Shown here in pieces: positions 1 through 6,409 of a DNA stretch of 11,938 nucleotides. The first letter of the stretch is position 1. Every line of letters begins with the position of its first letter. The notes below the pieces were generated by a model. It had not been told where the DNA came from. It saw nothing but the letters and a program-made list of their open reading frames with translations, and ran no database searches. This DNA is from Verrucomicrobiales bacterium. Its GTDB lineage: Bacteria > Verrucomicrobiota > Verrucomicrobiia > Verrucomicrobiales > V1-33. The stretch covers positions 1-11,938 of the forward strand of contig JAQGPD010000427.1 in NCBI GenBank assembly GCA_028293305.1, read 5' to 3'. The position numbers and the translations under genes were made by a program.

Positions 1-43
1 TTCAGTTGCCCGTTGGAGGTGGAGCGGCATTTTGGCCCGCTTT

Positions 44-1315
44 ATGGCCACCATTATTGAAATGCCGAAGTTGAGCGATACCATGACCGAGGGGACCCTC
101 GTCAAGTGGTTGAAAAAGGAGGGTGACAAAGTTGCCAATGGCGACATCCTCGCGGAAATCGAGACGGACAAAGCCACCATGGAGATGGCGGCGTTCGATG
201 AAGGCATTCTCGGGAAAATTTATGTGCCCGCCGGCAGCAAAGCCCTGCTGGGTGCCGCGCTGGGAGTGATCGTGGATGGAGGCGAAGCCGTCCCGGAGGC
301 GCCCGCCGCCGCCGCTCCTGCCGCCGCCGCCGCTTCCGGAAATGCCGGTGGTGGTGCCGCCGCCGCCGGATCCGGTGGGAAGACCACCGCCGCTTCACGC
401 GCCGCCGCGTCCCGCTCCACCGCGCTGGCGACCGCCAATGGTAAAATCAAAGCCTCCCCGCTGGCCCGCCGGGTCGCCGCCGAACGCGGGATCGACCTGC
501 GCGGACTCGCCGGTTCCGGCCCGGGCGGCCGCATTGTGCGGGTGGATGTGGAAACCGCTCCGGTTTCCGCCCCCTGTTCCGCCGCCAAACCCGCCCAGAC
601 CATCCGGCCCACCGCCGGTCCGGACGACACCCGCATCCCGCTCACGGGCATGCGCACGATCATTGCGGAGCGCCTCTACGCCTCCAAGACGCAGATTCCC
701 CACTTCTACCTGAATGTGGAAGTGGATGCCGGACCGATTTTGGCGCTCCGGGCGCAGATCAATGCGGGGACGGAAAAATCCGGCGGCAACAAATACACGG
801 TCAACGACTTCATCCTCAAGGCCGTGGCAGGTGCCGCCGCGCAGGTCCCGGCGGTGAACGCCAGCTTCGATGGGGACGCCATCGTCCAGTTTGCCAAGGT
901 CAACCTCAGCGTCGCCATCGCGGTCGAGGACGGACTGGTGACTCCGGTCATCCGCGATGCCGCGAAAAAATCCATGCTGGAGCTGAGCACCGCCGTGAAG
1001 GAGTTGGCGACCAAGGCGAAGAACAAAAAACTCTCCCCGGACGAGTTCGCGGGAGGGACCATCACGGTTTCCAACCTCGGAGCCTATGGAATCGATAATT
1101 TCGACGCCATCATCAATCCGCCGCAGGCCGCGATCCTTTCCATCGGGGCCGCGAAGAAGGTTCCCGTCGTTAATGCCAAGGGCGAGATCACGGTGGGCGA
1201 CCGCATGTGGGTCGGCATGAGCTGTGACCATCGCGTGGTCGATGGCGCGGTGGCAGCGACGTATTTGGGCGCGGTTAAGAAATTGTTGGAGAACCCCGCG
1301 TTGATGTTGGTTTGA
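44..1315 (+). CDS. pdhC: Dihydrolipoamide acetyltransferase, E2 of pyruvate dehydrogenase complex
   Basis: This is the E2 core enzyme of a 2-oxoacid dehydrogenase complex, most likely pyruvate dehydrogenase, moving the acetyl group from lipoyl-lysine to CoA in the cytoplasm. Numbering from the ATG at 44 (423 aa), residues 1-79 are the lipoyl domain, starting with MPKLSDTM and carrying the lipoylated Lys43 in ETDKATME. Residues ~82-133 are a flexible Ala/Gly-rich linker. Residues ~134-169 are the peripheral subunit-binding domain (SPLARRVAAERGIDL...GSGPGGRI). Residues ~196-423 are the catalytic domain ending in DHRVVDG, with His396 and Asp400 as active-site residues. The ATG at 44 gives the usual family start MATIIEMPKL. 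A TTG at 32 adds four residues and sits better behind the GGAGGTGGAG at 15-24, so the start is not settled. E1 genes probably lie upstream of the window, and no E3 gene follows. The complex type is inferred from the sequence style and could be another 2-oxoacid dehydrogenase. Confidence 0.93.
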   Translation: MATIIEMPKLSDTMTEGTLVKWLKKEGDKVANGDILAEIETDKATMEMAAFDEGILGKIYVPAGSKALLGAALGVIVDGGEAVPEAPAAAAPAAAAASGNAGGGAAAAGSGGKTTAASRAAASRSTALATANGKIKASPLARRVAAERGIDLRGLAGSGPGGRIVRVDVETAPVSAPCSAAKPAQTIRPTAGPDDTRIPLTGMRTIIAERLYASKTQIPHFYLNVEVDAGPILALRAQINAGTEKSGGNKYTVNDFILKAVAGAAAQVPAVNASFDGDAIVQFAKVNLSVAIAVEDGLVTPVIRDAAKKSMLELSTAVKELATKAKNKKLSPDEFAGGTITVSNLGAYGIDNFDAIINPPQAAILSIGAAKKVPVVNAKGEITVGDRMWVGMSCDHRVVDGAVAATYLGAVKKLLENPALMLV

Positions 1316-1463
1316 GGCGTCTGGGCCTGGGTTATATTTTGGCTGAGGTTGTCAGGTTCGGATTTTCGTTGGATCCGACTTGAAGAAACTACTCCGGCCG
1401 GGCCGCCGGGGACGCGGGGGGCGCCAGAACGCCGGGACGCCGGGGATTCCCACAGTTCCGAGG
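1316..1463. other. Convergent intergenic gap, no gene seen
   Basis: This gap lies between the 3' ends of the E2 gene (plus) and the DUF971 gene (minus). Its right half is very GC-rich with imperfect repeats of GCCGGGGACGC type. A weak 6-bp inverted repeat (TCGGAT at 1358-1363, ATCCGA at 1373-1378) is present, but no T-tract follows, so I do not call a terminator. Confidence 0.4.
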
Positions 1464-1775
1464 TCAGTCCTGGCCTAGTTTTTTGCCGATGGCTTTGAGG
1501 TAGTCGTAGCCGTAGAGGCCGGTTTTGTGGCCGTCGCTGAAGGCGAAGGCGATGGCGTAGCCTCCGACGATTTGCCAGGCGGTGGCGCGGACGCCGGGGA
1601 ATTCGGTGCGGGAATCGCCGCCGATTTTTTGACCGAGCAGGTCGCGTTCGCCGGCGGTTTCCGCGCTGGGGGACCAGGCGCGGAGGCGCTCCATGGGATA
1701 ATAGTTTTCGCTGCCGTCGCTCCAGCGGATGGCGATTTCATCTCCGATGGATTGGATGTCGGTGGGGGTGAGCAT
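1464..1775 (-). CDS. DUF971 (GBBH-like N-terminal domain) small protein
   Basis: This 103-aa protein consists of a single DUF971 domain, the fold also found at the N terminus of gamma-butyrobetaine hydroxylases and fused to some Mrp/ApbC-type Fe-S carrier ATPases. Visible family features are IAIRWSDGSENYYPMERLRAWSPSA (residues ~14-38), EFPGVRATAWQIVGGYAIAFAFSDGH (~58-83) and the closing GLYGYDYLKAIG (~86-97). The start MLTPTDIQSIG is chosen because it matches the length and opening of stand-alone DUF971 proteins. The frame is open for another 516 bp upstream, but that part is low-complexity Pro/Arg sequence read from the intergenic minisatellite. The biochemical role of stand-alone members is not established; a part in Fe-S cluster handling is only suggested by the fusions. 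It is divergent from mazG and convergent with the E2 gene, so it is probably transcribed alone. Confidence 0.82.
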   Translation of the reverse strand: MLTPTDIQSIGDEIAIRWSDGSENYYPMERLRAWSPSAETAGERDLLGQKIGGDSRTEFPGVRATAWQIVGGYAIAFAFSDGHKTGLYGYDYLKAIGKKLGQD

Positions 1776-1934
1776 GCGTGTCCGTTGCGCCGGATCGCGG
1801 GGGGGCGCAAGGGAAGGGGCAGGCGGGCTGCGGTTCCCCAAGCCCGCAGGCACGAAACGAAGGAAGGATGCGTGGGGCGCATGCAAGGAAGACCACGCGA
1901 GGGAAATGCGGGGGCCGCATGTCAATGTCTCCGT

Positions 1935-1977
1935 CCTGCCCGTGTGAATGGGCAGGTTGTGGACGGCTCGGGCCGTC
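1935..1977. other. Two adjacent hairpin-forming inverted repeats
   Basis: The first pair is CCTGCCC (1935-1941) with GGGCAGG (1950-1956), a perfect 7-bp stem with an 8-nt loop. The second is GACGGC (1962-1967) with GCCGTC (1972-1977), a perfect 6-bp stem closing a TCGG tetraloop. There is no T-tract, so neither looks like an intrinsic terminator. They could belong to the mazG leader transcript, but this is speculative. Confidence 0.4.
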
Positions 1978-1996
1978 ACGCTAGGGAAGGAGTCGA

Positions 1997-2075
1997 GAGA
2001 AGGCGGCGGGAGAAGACGGCGGGAGAAGACGGCGGGAGAAGGCGGCGGGAGAAGGCGGCGGGAGAAGGCGGCGGG
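1997..2075. repeat. 13-bp minisatellite (GCGGCGGGAGAAG)n upstream of mazG
   Basis: Five full 13-bp units lie at 2003-2015, 2016-2028, 2029-2041, 2042-2054 and 2055-2067, with partial units at both ends. Units 2 and 3 begin with A in place of G; otherwise they are identical. Because 13 is not a multiple of 3, copy-number change would shift any reading frame, which argues that the array is non-coding. It ends about 88 bp before the mazG start. Confidence 0.9.
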
Positions 2076-2163
2076 GGGCTGTTGCGGGGAAGGGCGGCAG
2101 GCTGCGGTTGCCGGGGGCGGGGCGGCGCGTATGGGATGGCGATTCCTTTTTTCTTCTAAAACC

Positions 2164-2973
2164 ATGCCCGGAAAAACGCCCCCTGACAATTGTGATGGAC
2201 TGGTCCGCCTGCAACGGGTGGTGCATGATTTGCGGTCGCCGGGCGGTTGTCCGTGGGACCGGGAGCAAACGCATCTGAGCTTGTTGCCCAACCTGGTGGA
2301 GGAGGCTTATGAGGTCGTGGAGGCCGCGCAATCCGGCGACCGGGAGCACTTGTGCGAGGAGCTGGGGGATTTGTTATTGCAGGTGGTGCTGCATGGGGAG
2401 ATCGCGGGGGAGACGGGGGATTTCGACTTGGACCGGATCGCGCATGGGATCGCGGAAAAGCTGATCCGGCGGCATCCCCATGTGTATGGGGACAGCGGGG
2501 CGACGGACACGGAGGCGGTTTTGAAGCAGTGGGATGAGATCAAGCGACAGGAAAAAGGGAATGTGGAGCGCGGGTTTTTGGAGGGGGTTTCCAAGGCGCT
2601 GCCGGGGCTGAGCCGGGCGGCGAAGTTGCAGAAAAAAGCGGCCAAGGTGGGGTTCGACTGGCCGGATGTGGCGGGGGTTTTGGAGAAACTGCGGGAGGAA
2701 TGCGGGGAATTGGAGGAAGCGGTCGCGGGAGGACGGGCGGCGGAAATCGCGGATGAATTGGGGGATGTGTTATTCTCGGCGGTGAATGCGGCGCGGAAAT
2801 TGGGATTGGATCCGGAGGTGTTGATGACGGCGGCGAATTCGAAATTTGAAGGCCGGTTTGGCGTGATGGAAAAGGCTTTGGCGGCGCAGGGGGTGCCCTT
2901 GGCGGAAGCGGGTTCGGAGCGGATGGAGGCAGCTTGGCAGGCGGCGAAGGTTTCGGGTGCGGGCGGGCATTGA
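2164..2973 (+). CDS. mazG: Nucleoside triphosphate pyrophosphohydrolase MazG
   Basis: This is a full-length two-domain MazG (269 aa), a cytoplasmic all-alpha NTP pyrophosphohydrolase that cleaves (d)NTPs to (d)NMP and pyrophosphate. The first domain shows the hallmark CPWD (29-32), the metal-binding EEAYE (46-50) and ELGD (66-69), then HPHVYGD (104-110). The second domain, after GFDW (153-156), repeats the fold with EECGELEE (168-175) and DELGD (187-191). Both halves keep their acidic motifs. The start MPGKTPPDNCDGL leaves the usual short lead before CPWD. An ATG at 2131 would add 11 residues, and the frame is open back to 1948, but that part reads the minisatellite. No good Shine-Dalgarno site precedes either start. 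A deaminase-fold gene follows after 188 bp. The gene is strongly G-biased at third codon positions. Confidence 0.95.
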   Translation: MPGKTPPDNCDGLVRLQRVVHDLRSPGGCPWDREQTHLSLLPNLVEEAYEVVEAAQSGDREHLCEELGDLLLQVVLHGEIAGETGDFDLDRIAHGIAEKLIRRHPHVYGDSGATDTEAVLKQWDEIKRQEKGNVERGFLEGVSKALPGLSRAAKLQKKAAKVGFDWPDVAGVLEKLREECGELEEAVAGGRAAEIADELGDVLFSAVNAARKLGLDPEVLMTAANSKFEGRFGVMEKALAAQGVPLAEAGSERMEAAWQAAKVSGAGGH

Positions 2974-3034
2974 AGGGTGCGGTGGGGGCTGGCGCCAAAA
3001 GGCCGGAGTGGCGGCGGCGGTGGCGTGGAGGAAG

Positions 3035-3072
3035 ATAGGACCTATATGACTTATAGGACGTATAGGACCTAT
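3035..3072. repeat. 9-bp tandem repeat, ATAGGACCT type
   Basis: Four successive 9-bp units lie in the gap between mazG and the deaminase gene: ATAGGACCT (3035), ATATGACTT (3044), ATAGGACGT (3053) and ATAGGACCT (3062), closed by AT. Each unit is itself close to a palindrome around GGACC. The AT-rich array stands out against its very GC-rich surroundings. It shares its 9-bp period and GGAC core with the arrays at 3658 and 4981. Confidence 0.85.
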
Positions 3073-3161
3073 TCTGCGTGGGGTTGTTGTGGGATGGGGT
3101 TCGGGGCGGGGTTCGCCTGATTCGGGATTGACGGAGCGGCTTTTGCGGGGCGGTTTAGGGG

Positions 3162-3641
3162 ATGGATGAAGAGATTTTACCTAACGTCGCGGCGGAAGTC
3201 CCGGCGGCCGGCGCGGCGGCGCGCATCAGCATTCCGCAGTATGCCATGGCCCTGGCCCAGGTGGCGAGCCTGCGTTCCGAGGATCCGTTCCGGAAGGTCG
3301 GGGCGGTGGCGATCGATCACGCGAACCGGGTGATCGGCACGGCTTATAACGGATTGGCTCCGGGGTTCAATGCGGACGCGGATTTTTGGATCGACCGGGA
3401 TGCGCGGCAAAAGTTCATGCTGCATGCGGAGGTGAATCTATGCAGTCTTTTCACGCGGGGATCCGTGAAGCTGGTGGCGGTGACCACGAAACCGTGCACC
3501 AGCTGCATGCAGATGTTGTGTGCCTATGGAATCCGGGAGATTTATTACCGGGACGACTACGCGGGGAGTGAGGCGGATGCCCTGGCGGCGATGTATGGGG
3601 TGAAGCTGGAGGCGATGACGGATTATCCGCATATTGGTTAG
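3162..3641 (+). CDS. dCMP/cytidine deaminase-family zinc protein
   Basis: This 159-aa cytoplasmic protein has the cytidine/deoxycytidylate deaminase fold. The zinc site is intact: HAE at 88-90, where His88 binds zinc and Glu90 is the proton shuttle, and PCTSC at 111-115, where Cys112 and Cys115 bind zinc. The core begins near residue 24 with YAMALAQVASLRSEDPFRKVGAVAID, followed by NRVIGTAYNGLAPGF, the pattern of ComEB-like dCMP deaminases. The first ~20 residues are Ala-rich and not conserved-looking. Substrate is inferred only: dCMP is most likely from length and from the adjacent nucleotide enzyme MazG, but other deaminase-fold substrates cannot be excluded. A GGGG run directly precedes the ATG; no clear Shine-Dalgarno is seen. 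A 9-bp repeat array starts 16 bp after its stop codon. Confidence 0.85.
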   Translation: MDEEILPNVAAEVPAAGAAARISIPQYAMALAQVASLRSEDPFRKVGAVAIDHANRVIGTAYNGLAPGFNADADFWIDRDARQKFMLHAEVNLCSLFTRGSVKLVAVTTKPCTSCMQMLCAYGIREIYYRDDYAGSEADALAAMYGVKLEAMTDYPHIG

Positions 3642-3657
3642 GTGGGGTGGTGGGAAG

Positions 3658-3706
3658 GGACTAAAAGGACTAAAAGGACTAAAAGGACGAAAGGGACTGA
3701 AGGCAC
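3658..3706. repeat. 9-bp tandem repeat, GGACTAAAA type
   Basis: Five 9-bp units: GGACTAAAA three times (3658, 3667, 3676), then GGACGAAAG (3685) and GGACTGAAG (3694), with a decayed start of a sixth. The array decays towards its right end. It lies between the deaminase and the secreted-protein gene. Read as protein it gives a Thr-Lys-Arg repeat, which I take as accidental. Confidence 0.88.
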
Positions 3707-3722
3707 GGTGGCCGATGGAGGG

Positions 3723-3744
3723 GCTGGTGCTGGTGCTGGTGCTG
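3723..3744. repeat. Short hexanucleotide repeat (GCTGGT)n
   Basis: About 3.7 copies of GCTGGT lie in the upstream region of the secreted-protein gene, 99 bp before its start. It is too short and simple to assign a role. Confidence 0.6.
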
Positions 3745-3842
3745 ATTCGGGATTTCCACTACAGATTATGTCTTGTCAGCGGGGGTGGATTCTGGAAAAG
3801 AGAGTTGAATGCGTTGCGTATCCGCTGCGTCCCATCCGAACC

Positions 3843-4907
3843 ATGAATCCTTCTTTTTCCCTGTTGTCCGTTCTGTTATTGTCATCGGCTGTCCTGACGG
3901 CTCATGGGGAACTGATCCCGCGCAAACCTTCGGCCGCGCCGACCACGCCCGCCGCTCCGGCCTCCCCGATGAGCGCGGAGGAAAAAGCGAAGTTCAAGGA
4001 GCAGGTCGCGCTTTTGGAAAAGGAAGTGGCCAAAAAGCGGGGCGGGATGCACAGCAGCCAGATCTCGATTTTGAAAGAGGCGATGTCCAGCAACGAGAAG
4101 GCGTTCAACTTCTGGCTCGATTGCAAGAAGGAGCAGGATTTTGATATGAAGGGCAAAACCGCCACGGAATTCGCCGAGTGGAAGCGCGATCAGATCAAGA
4201 AAGCGGGAACAAACGACGCGTTCTGCGCCGGTCTGCGGCTGCAGCTGCATTTTCTGATGCTGTCGGTGTTGGATTCCCATGCGGAAACGCCTGACCAAGT
4301 CGCGGAGGTGGCGGGCAGCGCCGTGGCTTATGTGGAGACCCTGGCGGCGTTTTGCGAGAAGGAGGAAAACCTCGCGAAGGGAGTGATCGGCAGCATCATG
4401 GACACGGGCGTGGACCCCAACGAAGCGGTGACCGCTGACAATATCCAGGAAACGCTATCAAAGGTGCGGGAGGCTTCCTCGGCCCTGGGAGGCGATGTGC
4501 TCAACAGTATTTTCGCGAAGCATCTGAAGCTGGACGGCAGCGTGAAACCCCGGAACGGCACCACTTCGAACCCTGGCAATATCGACGAAATCTACGACAG
4601 CATGATCATCGCGCCGCTCCGCAAAAAACGGGATGCCACCGGCGTGGCGGCGGCGTGGGCCAAGAGGATCGACCAAACGGGGCGGGTGGCCAAGGCGACC
4701 AAGGTGAAGGAAATCGAGGAGGAATATCAGACGGTGAAAGTTCCCGCGATGAAATTTGCGATGTATCGCGATCAGTTCGCCGCCGGTCAGGAAAAAGCCG
4801 CGGCCGCCTCCATGATGACGCTGATTTCCTCAAATCCGACGCATAAGGACAGCAACGACTGGATGGAGGCGCTGAAAGCGCTTTCCGACGATAGCGCCAA
4901 GGACTGA
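3843..4907 (+). CDS. Secreted helical protein of unknown function
   Basis: I do not recognise this 354-aa protein. Residues 1-22 form a clear Sec signal peptide (MNPSFSLLSVLLLSSAVLTAHG), followed by a Pro/Ala/Ser/Thr-rich linker (~27-43). The mature part is largely charged and probably helical: a Lys/Glu-rich coiled-coil-like segment (~44-66), a helical block around residues 72-230 containing FNFWLDCKKEQDFDMKG, a Gly/Asn-rich break (~236-247), and a final helical region (~248-354) containing KVKEIEEEYQTVKVPAMKFAMYRDQF. No catalytic motif or membrane segment beyond the signal is visible. The start is chosen because it places the signal peptide at the N terminus; the frame is open upstream to 3642, but that part reads repeat sequence. 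It probably acts in the periplasm or outside the cell. Its relation to the CE15 gene 225 bp downstream is unknown. Confidence 0.75.
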   Translation: MNPSFSLLSVLLLSSAVLTAHGELIPRKPSAAPTTPAAPASPMSAEEKAKFKEQVALLEKEVAKKRGGMHSSQISILKEAMSSNEKAFNFWLDCKKEQDFDMKGKTATEFAEWKRDQIKKAGTNDAFCAGLRLQLHFLMLSVLDSHAETPDQVAEVAGSAVAYVETLAAFCEKEENLAKGVIGSIMDTGVDPNEAVTADNIQETLSKVREASSALGGDVLNSIFAKHLKLDGSVKPRNGTTSNPGNIDEIYDSMIIAPLRKKRDATGVAAAWAKRIDQTGRVAKATKVKEIEEEYQTVKVPAMKFAMYRDQFAAGQEKAAAASMMTLISSNPTHKDSNDWMEALKALSDDSAKD

Positions 4908-4980
4908 TTTTTCCTGCTAGCATTCGGTTGGTGGTGGATGGACGGAGGACCGGAAGACCGGAAGGCGGGGGTGTGTTTTT

Positions 4981-5006
4981 GAAAGGACGAAAGGGACAAA
5001 AAGGAC
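4981..5006. repeat. 9-bp periodic GGAC repeat upstream of the CE15 gene
   Basis: GGAC recurs exactly every 9 bp at 4985, 4994 and 5003 (GGACGAAAG, GGACAAAAA, GGAC). The first unit is identical to one unit of the array at 3658-3706. Just upstream, ACCGGAAG occurs twice in tandem (4949-4964). Confidence 0.75.
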
Positions 5007-5058
5007 ATGCACCCTGGCGGCGACGTTTGGAGTGCAGGGGCTGCCGGCCTGTTGAGGG

Positions 5059-5092
5059 CTTTCCACCGGGGAGGGGTTTTCCTGGTGGAAGG
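5059..5092. other. Inverted repeat in the CE15 gene leader
   Basis: TTCCACC (5061-5067) pairs with GGTGGAA (5084-5090), extended by near-matching flanks, around a 16-nt loop. It lies about 41 bp before the CE15 start. No T-tract follows, so it is not an obvious terminator; a role in the leader RNA is possible but unproven. Confidence 0.35.
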
Positions 5093-5132
5093 ACTCTGGA
5101 CATGCTGGGCGGGTTTGACTAGAATCCTGCGG

Positions 5133-6407
5133 ATGAGATCGCCAATTTTTCTGATGAGCCTGCTGCTTTTGACCTGCCCTGTGAATGGCGCGGAGCCGCC
5201 GGCGTGGCCCATCAATGAGGAGGAATCCGCCGTGCCGGCCTACGTTTTGCCGGAGCTGATGAAATCGGAGGATGGGAAGCCGGTGAAGTCGGTGGACGAC
5301 TGGCGGTGGAAGCGGAGGCCGGAGTTGTTGCGTATTTTCGAGGAAGGCATGTATGGCAAGGCTCCGGCCAGGCCCGCGTTGGTGTATGAAGTGTTGGAGG
5401 AGGCGGTGCCGGCTTTGGAGGGAAAAGCGTTGCGGAAACAAGTCAGGGTTTATTTTGCCGGCAAAAAGGAGGGGCCGTCCATGGATGTGTTATTCTATGT
5501 GCCCTCGGCAGCGGCGGGACCGGTTCCGTTTTTTTGGGGACTCAATTTTCAGGGCAACCACACGGTGTCCGCCGACCCCGGAATCCTGATGCCGCGCCTT
5601 CCGGCGGAGGCTCCAGGCAACCCCCGGCCAAAACCGCTGCTGGCTTGGAAGCGGGGTGATCAGGCGGACCGATGGCAGATTGAATGGGTGATTTCGCAAG
5701 GATATGGGACGGCGACGGCGTGGTATGAGGAGATCGATCCGGACTATGATGATGGTTTTAAAAACGGCGTGCACGGACTGTTTCCTGACCTGGAGGCCAA
5801 GCGCGACGGGACCACCTGGGGGAGCCTGGCGGCGTGGGCGTGGGGGCTGCGGGTGGGGATGGACTATCTGGAAATGGAGCCGCGGTGCGATGCCCGTTTT
5901 GTGGCCTTGCATGGCCATTCCCGGTTGGGAAAAGCGACGGTCTGGGCGGGCGCGCAGGATGAGCGGTTTGATGTGGTGATTTCCAACAACAGCGGCTGCG
6001 GCGGGGCGGCGCTGAGCAAGCGCTGGTTCGGGGAAACGGTGGGGCGGATCAATACGAGCTTCCCGCATTGGTTCGCGGGAAATTACCGCCAGTGGAATGG
6101 CCGGGAGGCGGAAATGCCTTACGATCAACATGAACTGCTGGCGCTGGTGGCTCCCCGGGGCTTGCTGGTGGGCAGTGCGGAGGACGACAAATGGGCGGAT
6201 CCGGAGGGGGAACTCATTGCCGCGAAACAGGCATCGCCCGCGTTTGAGTTGCTGGGGGAAAAGGGCTTGGCGGCGGAGACGAAGCGGGAGAATTCAGCGG
6301 TTTCGACCGGCAATCCCGGCTATTGGCAGCGGCCTGGAAAACATGATGTGATGGCGGAGGACTGGAAGCGCTGGACGGCGTTTCTCAAAGCCCGCTGGGG
6401 CAAATAA
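5133..6407 (+). CDS. CE15 glucuronoyl esterase-like alpha/beta hydrolase
   Basis: This 424-aa exported protein resembles carbohydrate esterase family 15, whose members split esters of (4-O-methyl)glucuronic acid, the bond linking glucuronoxylan to lignin. Residues 1-20 are a Sec signal peptide ending VNGA. The alpha/beta-hydrolase nucleophile is Ser263 in HGHSRLGKATVW, the bacterial CE15 elbow. The catalytic His is probably His404 in RPGKHDVMAEDW. Other family stretches are SNNSGCGGAALSKRWFGETVGRINTSFPHWF (~284-314) and QHELLALVAPRGLLVGSAEDDKWADPEGE (~332-360), which hold the candidate catalytic acids (Glu301 and Asp351/352). The start at 5133 places the signal peptide correctly. It is separated from the Tat-exported gene by only 2 bp, so the two are very likely co-transcribed. 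The natural ester is not shown by the sequence; pectin or algal uronates are possible. Confidence 0.88.
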   Translation: MRSPIFLMSLLLLTCPVNGAEPPAWPINEEESAVPAYVLPELMKSEDGKPVKSVDDWRWKRRPELLRIFEEGMYGKAPARPALVYEVLEEAVPALEGKALRKQVRVYFAGKKEGPSMDVLFYVPSAAAGPVPFFWGLNFQGNHTVSADPGILMPRLPAEAPGNPRPKPLLAWKRGDQADRWQIEWVISQGYGTATAWYEEIDPDYDDGFKNGVHGLFPDLEAKRDGTTWGSLAAWAWGLRVGMDYLEMEPRCDARFVALHGHSRLGKATVWAGAQDERFDVVISNNSGCGGAALSKRWFGETVGRINTSFPHWFAGNYRQWNGREAEMPYDQHELLALVAPRGLLVGSAEDDKWADPEGELIAAKQASPAFELLGEKGLAAETKRENSAVSTGNPGYWQRPGKHDVMAEDWKRWTAFLKARWGK

Positions 6408-6409
6408 CC

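Larger units (their letters stand above)
1776..2163. other. Divergent intergenic region with hairpins and minisatellite
   Basis: This 388-bp gap separates the starts of the DUF971 gene (minus) and mazG (plus), so promoters for both should lie here; I cannot point to convincing -35/-10 boxes. It contains two neighbouring hairpins (1935-1956 and 1962-1977), a 13-bp minisatellite (1997-2075), and a G-rich stretch running up to mazG. A segment near 1811-1838 and one near 2084-2110 look like diverged copies of each other; both contain GGCTGCGGTT after a G-rich run. Several reading frames are open across it, but they encode only low-complexity Arg/Gly/Pro peptides. Confidence 0.6.

Noticed and set aside
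1..60. Tail of an upstream gene (frame 1, ending with a stop at 58-60, possibly E1 beta)
   Set aside because: The 19 residues do not resemble an E1 beta C terminus that I recognise, so a gene cannot be supported.
1358..1378. Terminator after the E2 gene
   Set aside because: Only a 6-bp stem without a following T-tract.
1948..2163. Longer N terminus for MazG
   Set aside because: It only translates the 13-bp minisatellite and G-rich DNA; MazG proteins start shortly before CPWD.
1776..2291. Minus-strand extension of the DUF971 gene to a 275-aa protein
   Set aside because: The added part is Pro/Arg-rich low-complexity sequence read from the minisatellite and antisense of mazG; the family start is at 1775.
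3642..3842. Longer N terminus for the secreted protein with a Thr-Lys-Arg repeat
   Set aside because: It would bury the signal peptide inside the protein, and the repeat is a 9-bp DNA array shared with other non-coding gaps.
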